A stretch of 64,000 nt of DNA. Origin: DASPKM01 sp035628135 (GTDB lineage: Bacteria; Bacteroidota; Bacteroidia; Chitinophagales; Chitinophagaceae). Of the stretch, positions 37,713 to 46,963 are shown piece after piece. The notes beneath the pieces were generated by a model. It saw only the letters and a list, made by a program, of their open reading frames with translations. It was not told the DNA's origin and ran no database searches. The stretch spans positions 248,001 to 312,000 of the forward strand of contig DASPKM010000006.1 of the NCBI GenBank assembly GCA_035628135.1, written 5' to 3'. The position numbers and the translations under genes were made by a program. The stretch's first letter is position 1; every line of letters begins with the position of its first letter.

Positions 37713-38487
37713 AATACACCCGTCCTCCGGCCTCTTCCACTTTGTAAGTGCCGATACCTTGTTTTGCCGGGCCGGCCTTTACATTTCCGGTATTCACATC
37801 GAACTGGCTTCCATGCCAGGGGCATTGCACCGTTCCACAAATCATGGAGCCGCCGGCCAGCGATCCGCCCCTGTGCGTACAGTGATCGTCAAAAGCGCAA
37901 TAACCCATCTCCGTCCTTCCCAATACAATGCGTTTGTCGGCCAGCCTTACCAGCTTCATCTGGTTCAATTGCAACTCATCCGCGGCGGCCACTTCCAGTC
38001 TCCCGGTTTGCTGACCCAGCGATATCTCTTTCCATTTACCCGCATCGGCGTACCGCGGGTCCACTCCTATCTGGTTGCGGTAAACCAGAGTGCCGCCCAT
38101 CCAGCCCGCTATCGATAATAATACCACCCCCACGAACTCTGCCGCCAGTATAATGTACGGTTCCTGGCCGGGCTCTCTCCGGTACAGCCACGTGCCCAAA
38201 AAAATCAACACCATGGTGGTATTGGTAAGTCCATGCCTAGCCGCACGCTTCTTTCCTGTGCTCTTAGGCGGAACGGTAAAAATATAATCTATAATGCCCG
38301 GCACGGCGGCCAGCAGAGCAAAGCCAACTCCGGCAATCTCCAGGTAATAAGCGATATACCAGAAATCGCCCCGGCCAAAGATGAACGCGGCCAGATCGAA
38401 GAGGAAGGTGCCGGTAAGGAACGCAATGGGAAAACTTACGAGTATCGGGTGCAGCGGGTGACCCTTGATGTGAGCTTTACTTTTCAT
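37699..38487 (-). CDS. DUF2231 membrane domain fused to a Rieske [2Fe-2S] domain
   Basis: 262 residues. Residues 1-135 are a DUF2231 four-helix membrane domain (HPLHPILVSFPIAFLTGT). A Rieske domain follows at about 150-260 with its cluster ligands C203 and H205 (DHCTHRGG) and C222 and H225 (QCPWHGSQ). The fusion would hold a Rieske electron carrier at the inner membrane. No partner oxygenase or oxidoreductase is adjacent. Confidence 0.9.
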   Translation of the reverse strand: MKSKAHIKGHPLHPILVSFPIAFLTGTFLFDLAAFIFGRGDFWYIAYYLEIAGVGFALLAAVPGIIDYIFTVPPKSTGKKRAARHGLTNTTMVLIFLGTWLYRREPGQEPYIILAAEFVGVVLLSIAGWMGGTLVYRNQIGVDPRYADAGKWKEISLGQQTGRLEVAAADELQLNQMKLVRLADKRIVLGRTEMGYCAFDDHCTHRGGSLAGGSMICGTVQCPWHGSQFDVNTGNVKAGPAKQGIGTYKVEEAGGRVYLIID

Positions 38488-38529
38488 AGCATAATTTACA
38501 TCAAAAAACTTACCGCGGTTACGGGTAAG

Positions 38530-38620
38530 TAATTATTGATTATTAATTATTGATTATTGGTTATTCACCTAGTCTTAAGCAGACTGTAGCACAATAATTA
38601 ATAATTAATAATCAATAATA
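38530..38620. repeat. AT-rich TAATCAATAAT inverted repeat
   Basis: TTATTGATTATTAATTATTG and ACAATAATTAATAATTAATAATCAATAA form a long imperfect hairpin between two minus-strand genes. The right arm includes the TGA stop and Tyr-Tyr codons of the GH20-like gene. Confidence 0.6.
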
Positions 38621-39742
38621 CTTCTTCATCTCATCATACATCGCCTTAAAGCAATTCCAGGGAGTGTTATTGGGATTATTGTTGCTATTGCTATTCGCCA
38701 TTTGCGTAGCAGACTTACCATAATACCCGGCCAGGAAAGCGCCTACTCCGGACCAAACGGTTTGCACCATTCCCTGGTAACGGTTACGCGTAGTGGCAGT
38801 GGCGCTTTTGCGAAAGGATACCATATCGTTTACCTGTTCTACCGCCATTGCGGGGTTGCGCCAGGGACAGGTAACCACGTTAAAACCCTTCATGGCAAAA
38901 TACACTGCGGTTTTATCGGCGCGTTCATAGTGCCAGTCGCAGATCAGCACGTCTTTTGGGATCAGGTCAATGGCACGATGCGTATTGTTGAAGCTGCCTT
39001 CCCACATGCCAAGACCGGTAGTTTTTCCATCGAGCAACCTATCGCCCCAGATCCAAAGCGTTCGCCCCGATTTCGCAAGGTGGTCACGGATGGTCCTTAC
39101 TTCTCCCGCAAACAGCTCGGCCTTGTCGCGGCCGGAACAACGGGGGCATTTATCATCTCCTATATAAAACACTTCATCCATGCCCGCATGAAATGCCCGG
39201 GCTTCGAACACATTGCAAATCTCGTCAACGATACCGAACACGATTTTATGCACATCGGGATGCAAAGGACAATAGCTTTTGCAATACAATCCGTCCGCAT
39301 TGGGCCATACATATTTTTCGGGCATTTTTACGTGCGGCGTTTCATCGAACTGCGGGTACACCTGCAGCAACTTGCCTGGCTGGCTGGCCCACGACTGATG
39401 GCCCAATAAATTTACCTGCGGAACAATGCCGATGCCATGTTGCTTGCACGCGGCAACAATCTTTTTTACCTCGGCCTCGGAAAGTGCGTTGTTGTCTACC
39501 AGCTCAGGATGGCTTTTGTATTGATAGCCGAAATCGACCCGGAGTATCAGGGTATTTACTTTACGCGGCGCCAGTTCCTGGTGAATGAAAGTGATGAACG
39601 AATCCAGTACTGCCGGCGAGGGCGCAGCAATGCAAAAGCCTCGTACCGGGAACAGGCTATCTGGTTTAGACTGGGCATACAGCCCGGCGTGCACCAACGT
39701 AATGGCGGTAAAGAAAGCAACTACCCTGAAAAGATTTTTCAT
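38612..39742 (-). CDS. glycoside hydrolase family 20-like protein (beta-N-acetylhexosaminidase type)
   Basis: 376 residues with a signal peptide ending near YAQS. The GH20 motif HxGxDE is HAGMDE at residues 185-190, with D189 and E190 the catalytic pair. It lacks the usual GH20b domain and is short, resembling the catalytic barrel alone. The likely role is release of terminal GlcNAc or GalNAc from glycans in the periplasm or outside. With the GH18 at 14 kb, it suggests chitin turnover. Confidence 0.82.
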   Translation of the reverse strand: MKNLFRVVAFFTAITLVHAGLYAQSKPDSLFPVRGFCIAAPSPAVLDSFITFIHQELAPRKVNTLILRVDFGYQYKSHPELVDNNALSEAEVKKIVAACKQHGIGIVPQVNLLGHQSWASQPGKLLQVYPQFDETPHVKMPEKYVWPNADGLYCKSYCPLHPDVHKIVFGIVDEICNVFEARAFHAGMDEVFYIGDDKCPRCSGRDKAELFAGEVRTIRDHLAKSGRTLWIWGDRLLDGKTTGLGMWEGSFNNTHRAIDLIPKDVLICDWHYERADKTAVYFAMKGFNVVTCPWRNPAMAVEQVNDMVSFRKSATATTRNRYQGMVQTVWSGVGAFLAGYYGKSATQMANSNSNNNPNNTPWNCFKAMYDEMKKYY

Positions 39743-39790
39743 GCTGCCACGGTTTGATATTCAATTTACGAATATCGCGCAGCAAATAGT

Positions 39791-40888
39791 TTATTGACCC
39801 GCTGCCATATCAGGTCCCTGGTACGCTTCTATTTGTATGCGGAAATGCCTTGAATCGCGCTTGGCTTGCCGCATCAGCATTTTAAGGTTAGAAGCCCCGG
39901 CTTCCAGTCCGTTGCCGTCTTTGGCATCGTATCCATTGATGATAAGCTCGGTAGCTTCCTTCATCCCTGCATCGGGATCATCGAGGTACCAATATATTTT
40001 GGCGAGATTGTAATAGCTGGCATAGCGCATTTTCTTATCACCCTTAGAGTCCGATGCATACATCTTTTTTACCTTATTATAATACTCTATCACGGGTTGC
40101 ATGGCCTTCTTTACTTCGTCCAACGGCTCGTCGGGGCTCATCATGGCAATGGCCTGGCGAAAGTTCAGCCATGCACGGCGGTGATTTTCGTATTCAGGAT
40201 GTTTGCGGGAGTTGACGATCCAGAAGAAGTCGTTCACGGTACGTTCGGGATAGCCGTAATTTACCGTGAGATTATTGCTTAGATTTTCCAACACACCGTT
40301 CATCGATTGCCTGGTGAGTTGCGGCTGAAGCATTACCAGCCCTATTTTTGAATATACATTGGCTTCGGCAGCCGAAGAAAAATTATCACTGTAATGTGTG
40401 CGGCGCTGGTCGCGGCTGGCAAGTTGTATTTCATCGATAAATGCGCCTTTATAATCGGTGATCTTAGCCTGCGCGCCGAATGTGTATCCCACTTCTACCA
40501 CATAATATTTCCGCTTTCCGGTTTCCTTTCCATCCTTGTCTTTAATAACTTCTTCTTTTTCTCTCACGTCCGAGCTTTGGATGATCAGGTCTTCGAATTT
40601 TATTTTTACCTGCACATGCGCGCCATAAGGCAGCCGCCTCCAACCTTCGAGCCGCACCTGGTTTTCCAGCTCACCGCGTTTAAGCGACAGGCGGGTCAGA
40701 TATCCATAGTCGATTTGCACGCTATAGGTATGGTACGAAGTATCCAGCGCATTTCTTGGAAGATCACGGTAAGAAGCAGTGAAAGAAAATTTATCCAGGT
40801 CTACTTTATCACCGTTGCTAACAGCAGCAGAGCCGCCGCAGCCTGCCATAAATGCCGTAAGTGCGATCAGGTAAAAAATTTTTTTCAT
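39791..40888 (-). CDS. lipoprotein of unknown function
   Basis: 365 residues with a clear lipobox (TAFMAGC, C17). The first half is beta-rich (HTYSVQIDYGYLTRLSLKRG) and the second half has TPR-like helices (ASYYNLAKIYWYLDDPDAGMKEATELI). No family is recognised. The C-terminal TPR-like part suggests a role in protein complex assembly at the envelope. Confidence 0.75.
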   Translation of the reverse strand: MKKIFYLIALTAFMAGCGGSAAVSNGDKVDLDKFSFTASYRDLPRNALDTSYHTYSVQIDYGYLTRLSLKRGELENQVRLEGWRRLPYGAHVQVKIKFEDLIIQSSDVREKEEVIKDKDGKETGKRKYYVVEVGYTFGAQAKITDYKGAFIDEIQLASRDQRRTHYSDNFSSAAEANVYSKIGLVMLQPQLTRQSMNGVLENLSNNLTVNYGYPERTVNDFFWIVNSRKHPEYENHRRAWLNFRQAIAMMSPDEPLDEVKKAMQPVIEYYNKVKKMYASDSKGDKKMRYASYYNLAKIYWYLDDPDAGMKEATELIINGYDAKDGNGLEAGASNLKMLMRQAKRDSRHFRIQIEAYQGPDMAAGQ

Positions 40889-40990
40889 AATGAATTGGAT
40901 TTGATACGATATGCACTTATAATAACGGCGAGAAGAACAATTTGGTATGGAATTCCAAATTTGGGAATAACTACAACCTTTAACCGAAGT

Positions 40991-41401
40991 TTATTGCTCG
41001 GATGGCATCCTGAACCATTTTTCCCAGGGCCGTTGTTTAATCGACTGCACCAATAAAATAATATCATTACCGGTGAGCATGGCGCTTACGAACAATGACA
41101 GTCCCAGCAATATATGCGGGAGGTATATGGCTTCATCGAAATTGAACAGCCAGGGAGAAGCCATCATCAGCGCGCCGAGAAATTGGTCCATACGCAAATG
41201 CAGATCGAGCGAGATTTGTTTGGCTAATCCAAGCAGATAATCTGTGAAAAAACTGTAGAGAATGATCAACAGCCCGAAACAAAGCGAAGCCAATGTTTCT
41301 CTTTGACCTGTCCCAAAATTGAACAACACCGGCGATAAGATTGATAATAAAGCAATAAAATAATCAAGGACGGCGTGCAGCTTAGGGTGAAGGATGCGCA
41401 T
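40991..41401 (-). CDS. SPW repeat membrane protein
   Basis: 136 residues with four hydrophobic helices and the SPW-type words LSPVLFNFGTG and ASPWLFNFDEAIYLPH. It is a small inner-membrane protein of unknown function and is paralogous to the protein encoded at 41517. Confidence 0.82.
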   Translation of the reverse strand: MRILHPKLHAVLDYFIALLSILSPVLFNFGTGQRETLASLCFGLLIILYSFFTDYLLGLAKQISLDLHLRMDQFLGALMMASPWLFNFDEAIYLPHILLGLSLFVSAMLTGNDIILLVQSIKQRPWEKWFRMPSEQ

Positions 41402-41458
41402 ATGCTGGTTTTTGAAATATTGCTGAATAAATTATGCCAGCCCCGGCCGTGTAAATAA

Positions 41459-41496
41459 AAAAGCTTACCTGCACCAACAAGTGCAGATAAGCTTTT
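41459..41496 (-). terminator. rho-independent terminator
   Basis: A 9-bp outer stem (AAAAGCTTA with TAAGCTTTT) and an inner 5-bp stem (CTGCA with TGCAG) give a long hairpin. The minus-strand read-out ends in a T-run of six, suiting the upstream SPW gene on that strand. Confidence 0.75.
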
Positions 41497-41516
41497 ACGA
41501 CTTAAAAACGATTTAC

Positions 41517-41918
41517 TTATCCATGGGCCGCTCTTGCGCCTGTACCTGCCCGGGCCGACCGACGCGCACCGGTCTTAGGCTTGGTTTCGGTCATCAGCGA
41601 TGCACCTATTTCCGCAATACCCAGTACCAGGTGCGGCAGATAAACATAGTCTGCAAACCCAAACAGCCAGGGCGACGCTGCCAGCAAAATGCCGGAGAAC
41701 AGGTCTATTCCGAGGTGCGTGCGCATAGACAATTGCGGGCTTACACCCAGCTCATAGTCCGTTAGCAGGCTATACACTATGGCGCTCACGCCGAGAATGA
41801 CCGGCACCCATGTTTCCGCCCCGTTACGGGCAAAATCAAACAGCCAGGGGGCCACTATCAGTAATAATCCCATGGCATAGTCGAGGTAGCCATGTACCTT
41901 AGTTGGTATGATTCGCAT
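41517..41918 (-). CDS. SPW repeat membrane protein
   Basis: 133 residues from MRIIPTKVHGYLDYAMG; the upstream ATG at 42092 would add a non-homologous leader. It has the pattern IVAPWLFDFARNG and ASPWLFGFADYVYLPH and four membrane helices, matching the paralog at 40991. The tail is rich in Arg, Ala and Gly. Function unknown. Confidence 0.82.
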   Translation of the reverse strand: MRIIPTKVHGYLDYAMGLLLIVAPWLFDFARNGAETWVPVILGVSAIVYSLLTDYELGVSPQLSMRTHLGIDLFSGILLAASPWLFGFADYVYLPHLVLGIAEIGASLMTETKPKTGARRSARAGTGARAAHG

Positions 41919-42013
41919 AATTGTAGTTTTACCGGAGATTTTCCACATTTCATGCCAATCACATTGTGGGGAAGTGAGCTGAACTAATTCAGCGGCAATA
42001 TGATAGAAGGGTT

Positions 42014-42259
42014 TTAGACTGTAGTGAACCGCTCGATCTCCTCTCCTAGTTGCTGCGCCGCGTCCTGGTGCTGCGGGGTCGAGGGCTTCCATTCGTCGCC
42101 GTCCTTTTGCAATTCAAAATCGCCGTCGCAATTTCTTTCGCGGTTAAAATGATGGCATTCTGCGAAGTAGCGGGAATCGTCTACCCGGTAAATATTGTAA
42201 TACGTTGCGTGACCTTCTTCGGTAATAACTGAATGAAAAAGAAACTTCATAGAGTGCAT
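42014..42259 (-). CDS. small hypothetical protein
   Basis: 81 residues (78 if started at the second Met, 42250). Sequence words HSVITEEGHATYYNIYRVDDSRYFAECHHF look like a small alpha/beta protein with Cys and His. No family is recognised. Confidence 0.55.
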   Translation of the reverse strand: MHSMKFLFHSVITEEGHATYYNIYRVDDSRYFAECHHFNRERNCDGDFELQKDGDEWKPSTPQHQDAAQQLGEEIERFTTV

Positions 42260-42306
42260 ACTTATGGCTTTATATAGTCAAATCCCATACCACGTTAATA
42301 CCTACC

Positions 42307-43032
42307 CTATCGCTTCAGGAACCTGCCCTTCAGCAATTTTTCCATCACCTCCTCCTTCAGGTTCCGGCTGATGGGAATATGGTGGCCATCTGCAATGATC
42401 TCATTGCCTTCTATGCTGCCGATCTTGGACACTGCAACCAGGTAAGATTTATGGACTTTGATGAACTGCTCGGCAGGCAAACTTTCCTCTATGCTTTTGA
42501 AGGTGAGATAGGTAATATGCTTTTTATCATGCGTGTGAATGGCAACGTAATTCTGCAAGGCCTCCACGAACACAATTTCATTGTAAGCAAGCTTCACCAG
42601 CTTATTATCGGCCTTGATAAAAATATAATCGTCCTTAGGGGCTTCCTGCACCGCATGCGGCGCGGCATGCCGCGATTGGTGATGGTCCCGGGCCTTTAAG
42701 ACCGCTTTAAAAAAACGGTCGAACGAAATAGGCTTAAGCAAATAATCCAGTACGCTTAAATCAAAGCCTTCCAACGCATATTGCGGAAAGGCAGTGGTAA
42801 GAACCACAAGCGGTGGGTGTTGCAGCGTTTTTAGAAAATCAATGCCTGATATTTTGGGCATGTGAATGTCAAGGAATAGCAAATGTACCTGCTGGGTGGT
42901 CAGTGCCTGCGTTGCCTTGAGCGGGTTATCGAACTCACCCACCAGGTTCAGGAAATCAACGTCTGCAATGTACTCCTTCAGTCCCTTGCGGGCCAACGGC
43001 TCGTCGTCGATTATGATGCAATTGAGAATCAT
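42307..43032 (-). CDS. LytTR family response regulator
   Basis: 241 residues from MILNCIIIDDEPLARKG; earlier in-frame Met is rejected. The receiver domain has D9, D10 and the phospho-accepting D55 (FLDIHMP). The LytTR DNA-binding domain starts near residue 140 (IFIKADNKLVKLAYNEIVFVEAL). It is paired with the LytS-type kinase upstream, separated by a 77-bp spacer containing a hairpin repeat. Genes controlled by this pair are not evident, though the predicted barrel gene at 44338 is divergent. Confidence 0.95.
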   Translation of the reverse strand: MILNCIIIDDEPLARKGLKEYIADVDFLNLVGEFDNPLKATQALTTQQVHLLFLDIHMPKISGIDFLKTLQHPPLVVLTTAFPQYALEGFDLSVLDYLLKPISFDRFFKAVLKARDHHQSRHAAPHAVQEAPKDDYIFIKADNKLVKLAYNEIVFVEALQNYVAIHTHDKKHITYLTFKSIEESLPAEQFIKVHKSYLVAVSKIGSIEGNEIIADGHHIPISRNLKEEVMEKLLKGRFLKR

Positions 43033-43046
43033 TGTCAATGTATTTG

Positions 43047-43109
43047 GTGAATAGTGAGTGGTGATAACAAAATCAAGGCGTTGACAACTCACAACTCACC
43101 ACGCACTAC
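43047..43109. repeat. intergenic hairpin repeat, GTGAGTTGTGAG family
   Basis: GTGAATAGTGAGTGGTGAT and ACAACTCACAACTCACCACGCACTACTTAC form an imperfect inverted repeat in the spacer between the kinase and regulator genes. It matches the element at 18356. Confidence 0.6.
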
Positions 43110-44138
43110 TTACAATTTCAGTGTCAGGCTTACTTTAAACCATCCATCTTCTTCCTGTATATCCAGCGTATGTTTATCGGGGTATAACAACTCCAACCGG
43201 CGTTTTACATTCTGCAGCCCGATGCCACCAACAGGTTCAGTACTGCTCTTGCTGCTGCGGTCTACCGTATTGGCAACCGAAAAAAAGAACTCACCATTGG
43301 AGCGGCTAACGTCTATGTCTACCTGGTTGATCTTTCCGCTTCCGAAATGCGATATATGCTTGAAGCTGTTCTCCACGAAGGGTATCAGCAGCAAAGGCTC
43401 GATCGAAAAGCCCTTCACATCGTTGGCGCAGGAATAGTTGACACGGTATTGATCGTCTTTCCGCAACCGCTGCAGGTCTACATAATCCTGCAGGTACATC
43501 AATTCTTTTTCGATGCCGATCTTTTCACCTCCGCATTCATACAATTGATACCTCAGCATTTCCGAGAATTTATGCAGCGCTTCCCGCGCCTCCCGGTTCG
43601 ATTTATCAATCAGGAAATATACCGAGTTGAGCGAATTAAAAAGAAAGTGCGGGTTGATCTGCGATTTCAGGAACTTCAGCTCAGCCTCCGCCCGCTCTTT
43701 GGTGATCTCGGCAAGCCGCTTTTGCGCCCTTGCATAATCCATTAATAATTTTAGCGCGGCGCCCGTACTTACCAGCAGGTAGTGCGGGATGATATTATCG
43801 TAAAACCGCGTTTTGAAATTATCCCAGACAGAAAAATCGCGGATGTTAAGTATATAGCTGATCACCGTGATCTTGGTTATGCTCGATACAAAGATCATCG
43901 ATACGTAAATGACGGTAAACAGCGCGTACTTTTTCTTATACAGCAGTTGCGGTATCAGCAGCAGGTTGGTGATGTACACCATTAGCGCCAGGTCGAACAC
44001 TTTAACGGCGGTGATCTTGAGCGCCAGCCATTGCGAGGAGTAATCCTGATAACGCAGGAAGTACCAGCCTGCAAAAAAAATGGCCCAGAACAGCAGGTGA
44101 TATAATTTGAATTGCTCTATGACACTTCGTTGTGGCAT
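43110..44138 (-). CDS. LytS-type sensor histidine kinase
   Basis: 342 residues from MPQRSVIEQFKLYH. Four N-terminal hydrophobic helices are followed by a His_kinase domain with the phosphorylated His in SQINPHFLFNSLNS. The ATPase part ends with the GGIGLQNVKRRLELLYP block. It signals to the LytTR regulator that follows. The N-terminal helices hold no recognisable ligand domain. Confidence 0.93.
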   Translation of the reverse strand: MPQRSVIEQFKLYHLLFWAIFFAGWYFLRYQDYSSQWLALKITAVKVFDLALMVYITNLLLIPQLLYKKKYALFTVIYVSMIFVSSITKITVISYILNIRDFSVWDNFKTRFYDNIIPHYLLVSTGAALKLLMDYARAQKRLAEITKERAEAELKFLKSQINPHFLFNSLNSVYFLIDKSNREAREALHKFSEMLRYQLYECGGEKIGIEKELMYLQDYVDLQRLRKDDQYRVNYSCANDVKGFSIEPLLLIPFVENSFKHISHFGSGKINQVDIDVSRSNGEFFFSVANTVDRSSKSSTEPVGGIGLQNVKRRLELLYPDKHTLDIQEEDGWFKVSLTLKL

Positions 44139-44337
44139 AATGTCAAAATAAATGTAAGAAATACTAATGGTAAATTCTGTTACATCTTTCGCCTGTTTGG
44201 CGTGACGAAATGCAGGCATGGCCGGGTTTCGCACGCTTCATCAAGAAACCACGCCCCCACATGTAAATAGTTTTTAAAAGGATGCTAATGGGCCCAACTT
44301 GCAGCAACATCGCACGTCACACTTTAAACTTCGCACC

Positions 44338-45588
44338 ATGAAAAAATTTTTATCGATCATAGCAATCCTCGTAAGCATGCAGGTTTCGGCACAAACCGCG
44401 CCAGGCAGGCTTACACTGTATATAGACTGCCAACAGGTGGAATGCGACCTGGATTACCTGCGCCAGCAGCTATCCGTGGCCAATTTCGTGCGCGACCGCC
44501 AGTCTGCCGACGTTCATATACTGGTTACCACTCAGTCTGCAGGTAATGGTGGACAGCAATACCAGTTACAACTCATCGGGCTGCAGCGCTTCAGCAACCT
44601 GACCGATACCATTTCATTTTTTACCGAGCCTGCGCAAACGGAGAACGATGTACGGACCACTATGGCCAACCGCATTAAGCTGGCCCTCATCCCCTTCCTG
44701 GCCAGGTCTGGCCAATTGGAACAGGTAACGGTCAGCTTTCAGGCTCCAACGGGCACTACGGTAGCGGTTGAAAAAGACAAATGGAACTACTGGGTAATTA
44801 CCATGGGAGGCGGTCTTAATCTCAGCGGTGATAAAAACTACCGCGAAACTTATCTCCGCGGCAATTTCTCGGCATCCCGCACCACCGATAAATCCAAGGT
44901 CGATTTCAGCTTGTACAACAGCACTGCCAGGAACACGTATTCATTCGACGACGTGAATGGAAAATCGACCCTTAAAACAACCAACGAATATCTGGAAGCA
45001 AACCATAGCTTTATCAAAAGCCTTAACCCTCGCTGGTCTGCAGGATATGAATTCAATTTTTATAAAAGCACTTACGACAATATCCGATCAGGGCTAAGTT
45101 TTGAAACAGGCATTGAATACAATATCTACCCGTACAGAGCATCCAGCAGCAAGTTCCTGGTGGTACGTTATATGGTGGAAGCAGAAAAAAGAAATTATCT
45201 CGAGGAAACCATTTATGGAAAGCATTCGCAGGTGCTTTTTTCGAATGAGCTGGGCGTGTATGCTTCGTTCCGGCAACCCTGGGGCAGCGTTAGTTCGTTC
45301 ATTGCCTGGTACAATTACCTGCATGACATTTCAAAAAACAATCTGTCTTTTCATGCAAACGTAGAGCTAAGGCTTTTCAAAGGTTTGTCGCTTGGGTTTT
45401 ATGGCGATGCCAGCCTTATCAATGACCAGTTGAACCTCGCAAAGGGCGGCGCATCTTCAGAAGAGGTGTTGTTGCGGCTGAAAGCATTGTCCACCAGCTT
45501 TAATTATTCTACGGGCATCCGTCTCAATTACCGCTTCGGTTCCAAGTTCAACAATTTTGTAAATCCAAGGTTCACCAATGGACGTTAA
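44338..45588 (+). CDS. predicted outer-membrane beta-barrel protein
   Basis: 416 residues from MKKFLSIIAILVSMQVSAQ, a signal peptide. The first 150 residues are a globular part with many Gln (LDCQQVECDLDYLRQQL-like words). From residue 155 the chain shows about 12 amphipathic strands (NYWVITMGGGLNLSG; ATGIRLNYRFG near the end), typical of barrels. The last residues FVNPRF may form the terminal strand. It is divergent from the LytS/LytTR pair. Confidence 0.72.
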   Translation: MKKFLSIIAILVSMQVSAQTAPGRLTLYIDCQQVECDLDYLRQQLSVANFVRDRQSADVHILVTTQSAGNGGQQYQLQLIGLQRFSNLTDTISFFTEPAQTENDVRTTMANRIKLALIPFLARSGQLEQVTVSFQAPTGTTVAVEKDKWNYWVITMGGGLNLSGDKNYRETYLRGNFSASRTTDKSKVDFSLYNSTARNTYSFDDVNGKSTLKTTNEYLEANHSFIKSLNPRWSAGYEFNFYKSTYDNIRSGLSFETGIEYNIYPYRASSSKFLVVRYMVEAEKRNYLEETIYGKHSQVLFSNELGVYASFRQPWGSVSSFIAWYNYLHDISKNNLSFHANVELRLFKGLSLGFYGDASLINDQLNLAKGGASSEEVLLRLKALSTSFNYSTGIRLNYRFGSKFNNFVNPRFTNGR

Positions 45589-45604
45589 CATTAAACTACA
45601 TAAT

Positions 45605-46225
45605 ATGAAACAGTTATTATTGATCCCGTTCCTCGTAATATTAATCAGCAACAGCAGTTGTGCGCAAACAAAGGTCGGCGGCGCCTGCGAAGGATGCGAG
45701 GCTATTCATGAAAGCCCCATTCCTTTCAATAAACTATCGTGGATAGACACGCTGCCCGATTTTAATGAGCCCGGCCCCAAAATGGTCATCAGCGGCATAA
45801 TTTATAAGGCCGACGGCAAAACCCCGGCAAAAGATGTGGTGCTGTACATTTACCACACCGACCAGCATGGCAATTACAGCCGTAAAGGCAATGAAAAAGG
45901 CTGGGGTCTCAGGCATGGGTATATACGCGGATGGGTAAAGACCAATGAAAAGGGAGAATACAAATTTTACACGCTGCGTCCCGCGTCTTATCCCAACAGC
46001 GAAGCGCCGCAACACATTCATCCCACCATCAAAGAGCCAGGCAAAAATGAATACTGGATCGATGAATTTGTATTCGATGACGATCCGCACCTGAAGCCCG
46101 GCGAAAGAAAACAATTGCAGCAGCGCGGCGGCAGCGGCATTATCAGGCTTCAAAACAAAAATGGCTTGCTGGTAGGCGAAAGAAACATCGTTCTTGGCAA
46201 AAACATTCCCAACTATCCTTCATGA
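45605..46225 (+). CDS. intradiol ring-cleavage dioxygenase family protein
   Basis: 206 residues from MKQLLLIPFLVILISNSSC, an export signal with a possible lipobox Cys. The conserved intradiol pattern is present: RHGYIRGWVKTNEKGEYKFYTLRPASYP followed by APQHIHPTI, with the Tyr and the HxH as iron ligands. Family members use Fe(III) to cleave catechol-type rings. Secreted forms are common in Bacteroidota and substrates are unknown. It follows the barrel gene by 16 bp and probably shares an operon. Confidence 0.85.
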   Translation: MKQLLLIPFLVILISNSSCAQTKVGGACEGCEAIHESPIPFNKLSWIDTLPDFNEPGPKMVISGIIYKADGKTPAKDVVLYIYHTDQHGNYSRKGNEKGWGLRHGYIRGWVKTNEKGEYKFYTLRPASYPNSEAPQHIHPTIKEPGKNEYWIDEFVFDDDPHLKPGERKQLQQRGGSGIIRLQNKNGLLVGERNIVLGKNIPNYPS

Positions 46226-46236
46226 GATTAAATATA

Positions 46237-46914
46237 TCAGCGCTCGCCGAAAATAAGGCTGCCGATGCGCACCAGGTTGCTTCCTTCTTCGATAGCGATC
46301 TTATAATCGGCGCTCATGCCCATGGAGAGAGTTTTGAATTGAAGGTTGGTAGTGTTCAGGTTCGAGTATTTATCGTATAGGGATGCCAGGTATTTGAACT
46401 CGCGGCGTATTTTCTTCTCCTCTGTGGTAAAAGAAGCCATGCCCATCAGCCCGGTGATCTTCACAAAATGCAGCTGATCGGTACCGTCCAATTTTTGCAG
46501 GTCATCGATCAATTCGTCCAATTCCGCTTCGTTCAGGCCGAACTTGGTTTCTTCCTGCGCAATGTGCACCTGCAATAAACATTCGATGATCCGATGGTTT
46601 TTCATCCCTTGCTTATTGATCTCCACCAACAGCTTAAAGCTATCCACTCCATGTATCAGGTGAACAAAAGGGGCGATGTATCTTACTTTGTTTGTTTGAA
46701 GGTGGCCGATAAAATGCCAACGGATGTCGTGCGGGAGCAGCAGGCGTTTTTCGGCCAGTTCCTGCACATAGTTCTCACCAAAATCGCGCTGGCCCAGGTT
46801 GTACAGCTCGAATATCTCGGCTACCGGCTTTGTTTTGGAAACGGCTACCAGCTTTACTTTCTTCAGGTCCAGTGCGGTGGATATCTGCTTGTATGCTTGC
46901 TTGTTAACCGGCAT
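46237..46914 (-). CDS. yggS: YggS/PROSC family PLP homeostasis protein
   Basis: 225 residues. The PLP lysine is K27 in LVAVSKTKPV. Other family blocks are GENYVQELAEKR, RWHFIGHLQTNK, GLMGMASF and LSMGMSADYKIAIEEGSNLVRIGS. It is a PLP-binding regulator of B6 levels rather than a racemase. A -7 box is upstream. Confidence 0.95.
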   Translation of the reverse strand: MPVNKQAYKQISTALDLKKVKLVAVSKTKPVAEIFELYNLGQRDFGENYVQELAEKRLLLPHDIRWHFIGHLQTNKVRYIAPFVHLIHGVDSFKLLVEINKQGMKNHRIIECLLQVHIAQEETKFGLNEAELDELIDDLQKLDGTDQLHFVKITGLMGMASFTTEEKKIRREFKYLASLYDKYSNLNTTNLQFKTLSMGMSADYKIAIEEGSNLVRIGSLIFGER

Positions 46915-46936
46915 GCGCTTGTTCCTTTAAAGGACG

Positions 46937-46944
46937 CAAAGCTA
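46937..46944 (-). promoter_or_regulatory. -7 box for yggS
   Basis: The minus strand reads TAGCTTTG, an exact TAnnTTTG match, about 22 bp before the yggS start and between it and the stop of the acyl-CoA dehydrogenase gene. No good -33 TTG was seen. Confidence 0.35.
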
Positions 46945-46963
46945 TGCAATACAGCGTAACATT

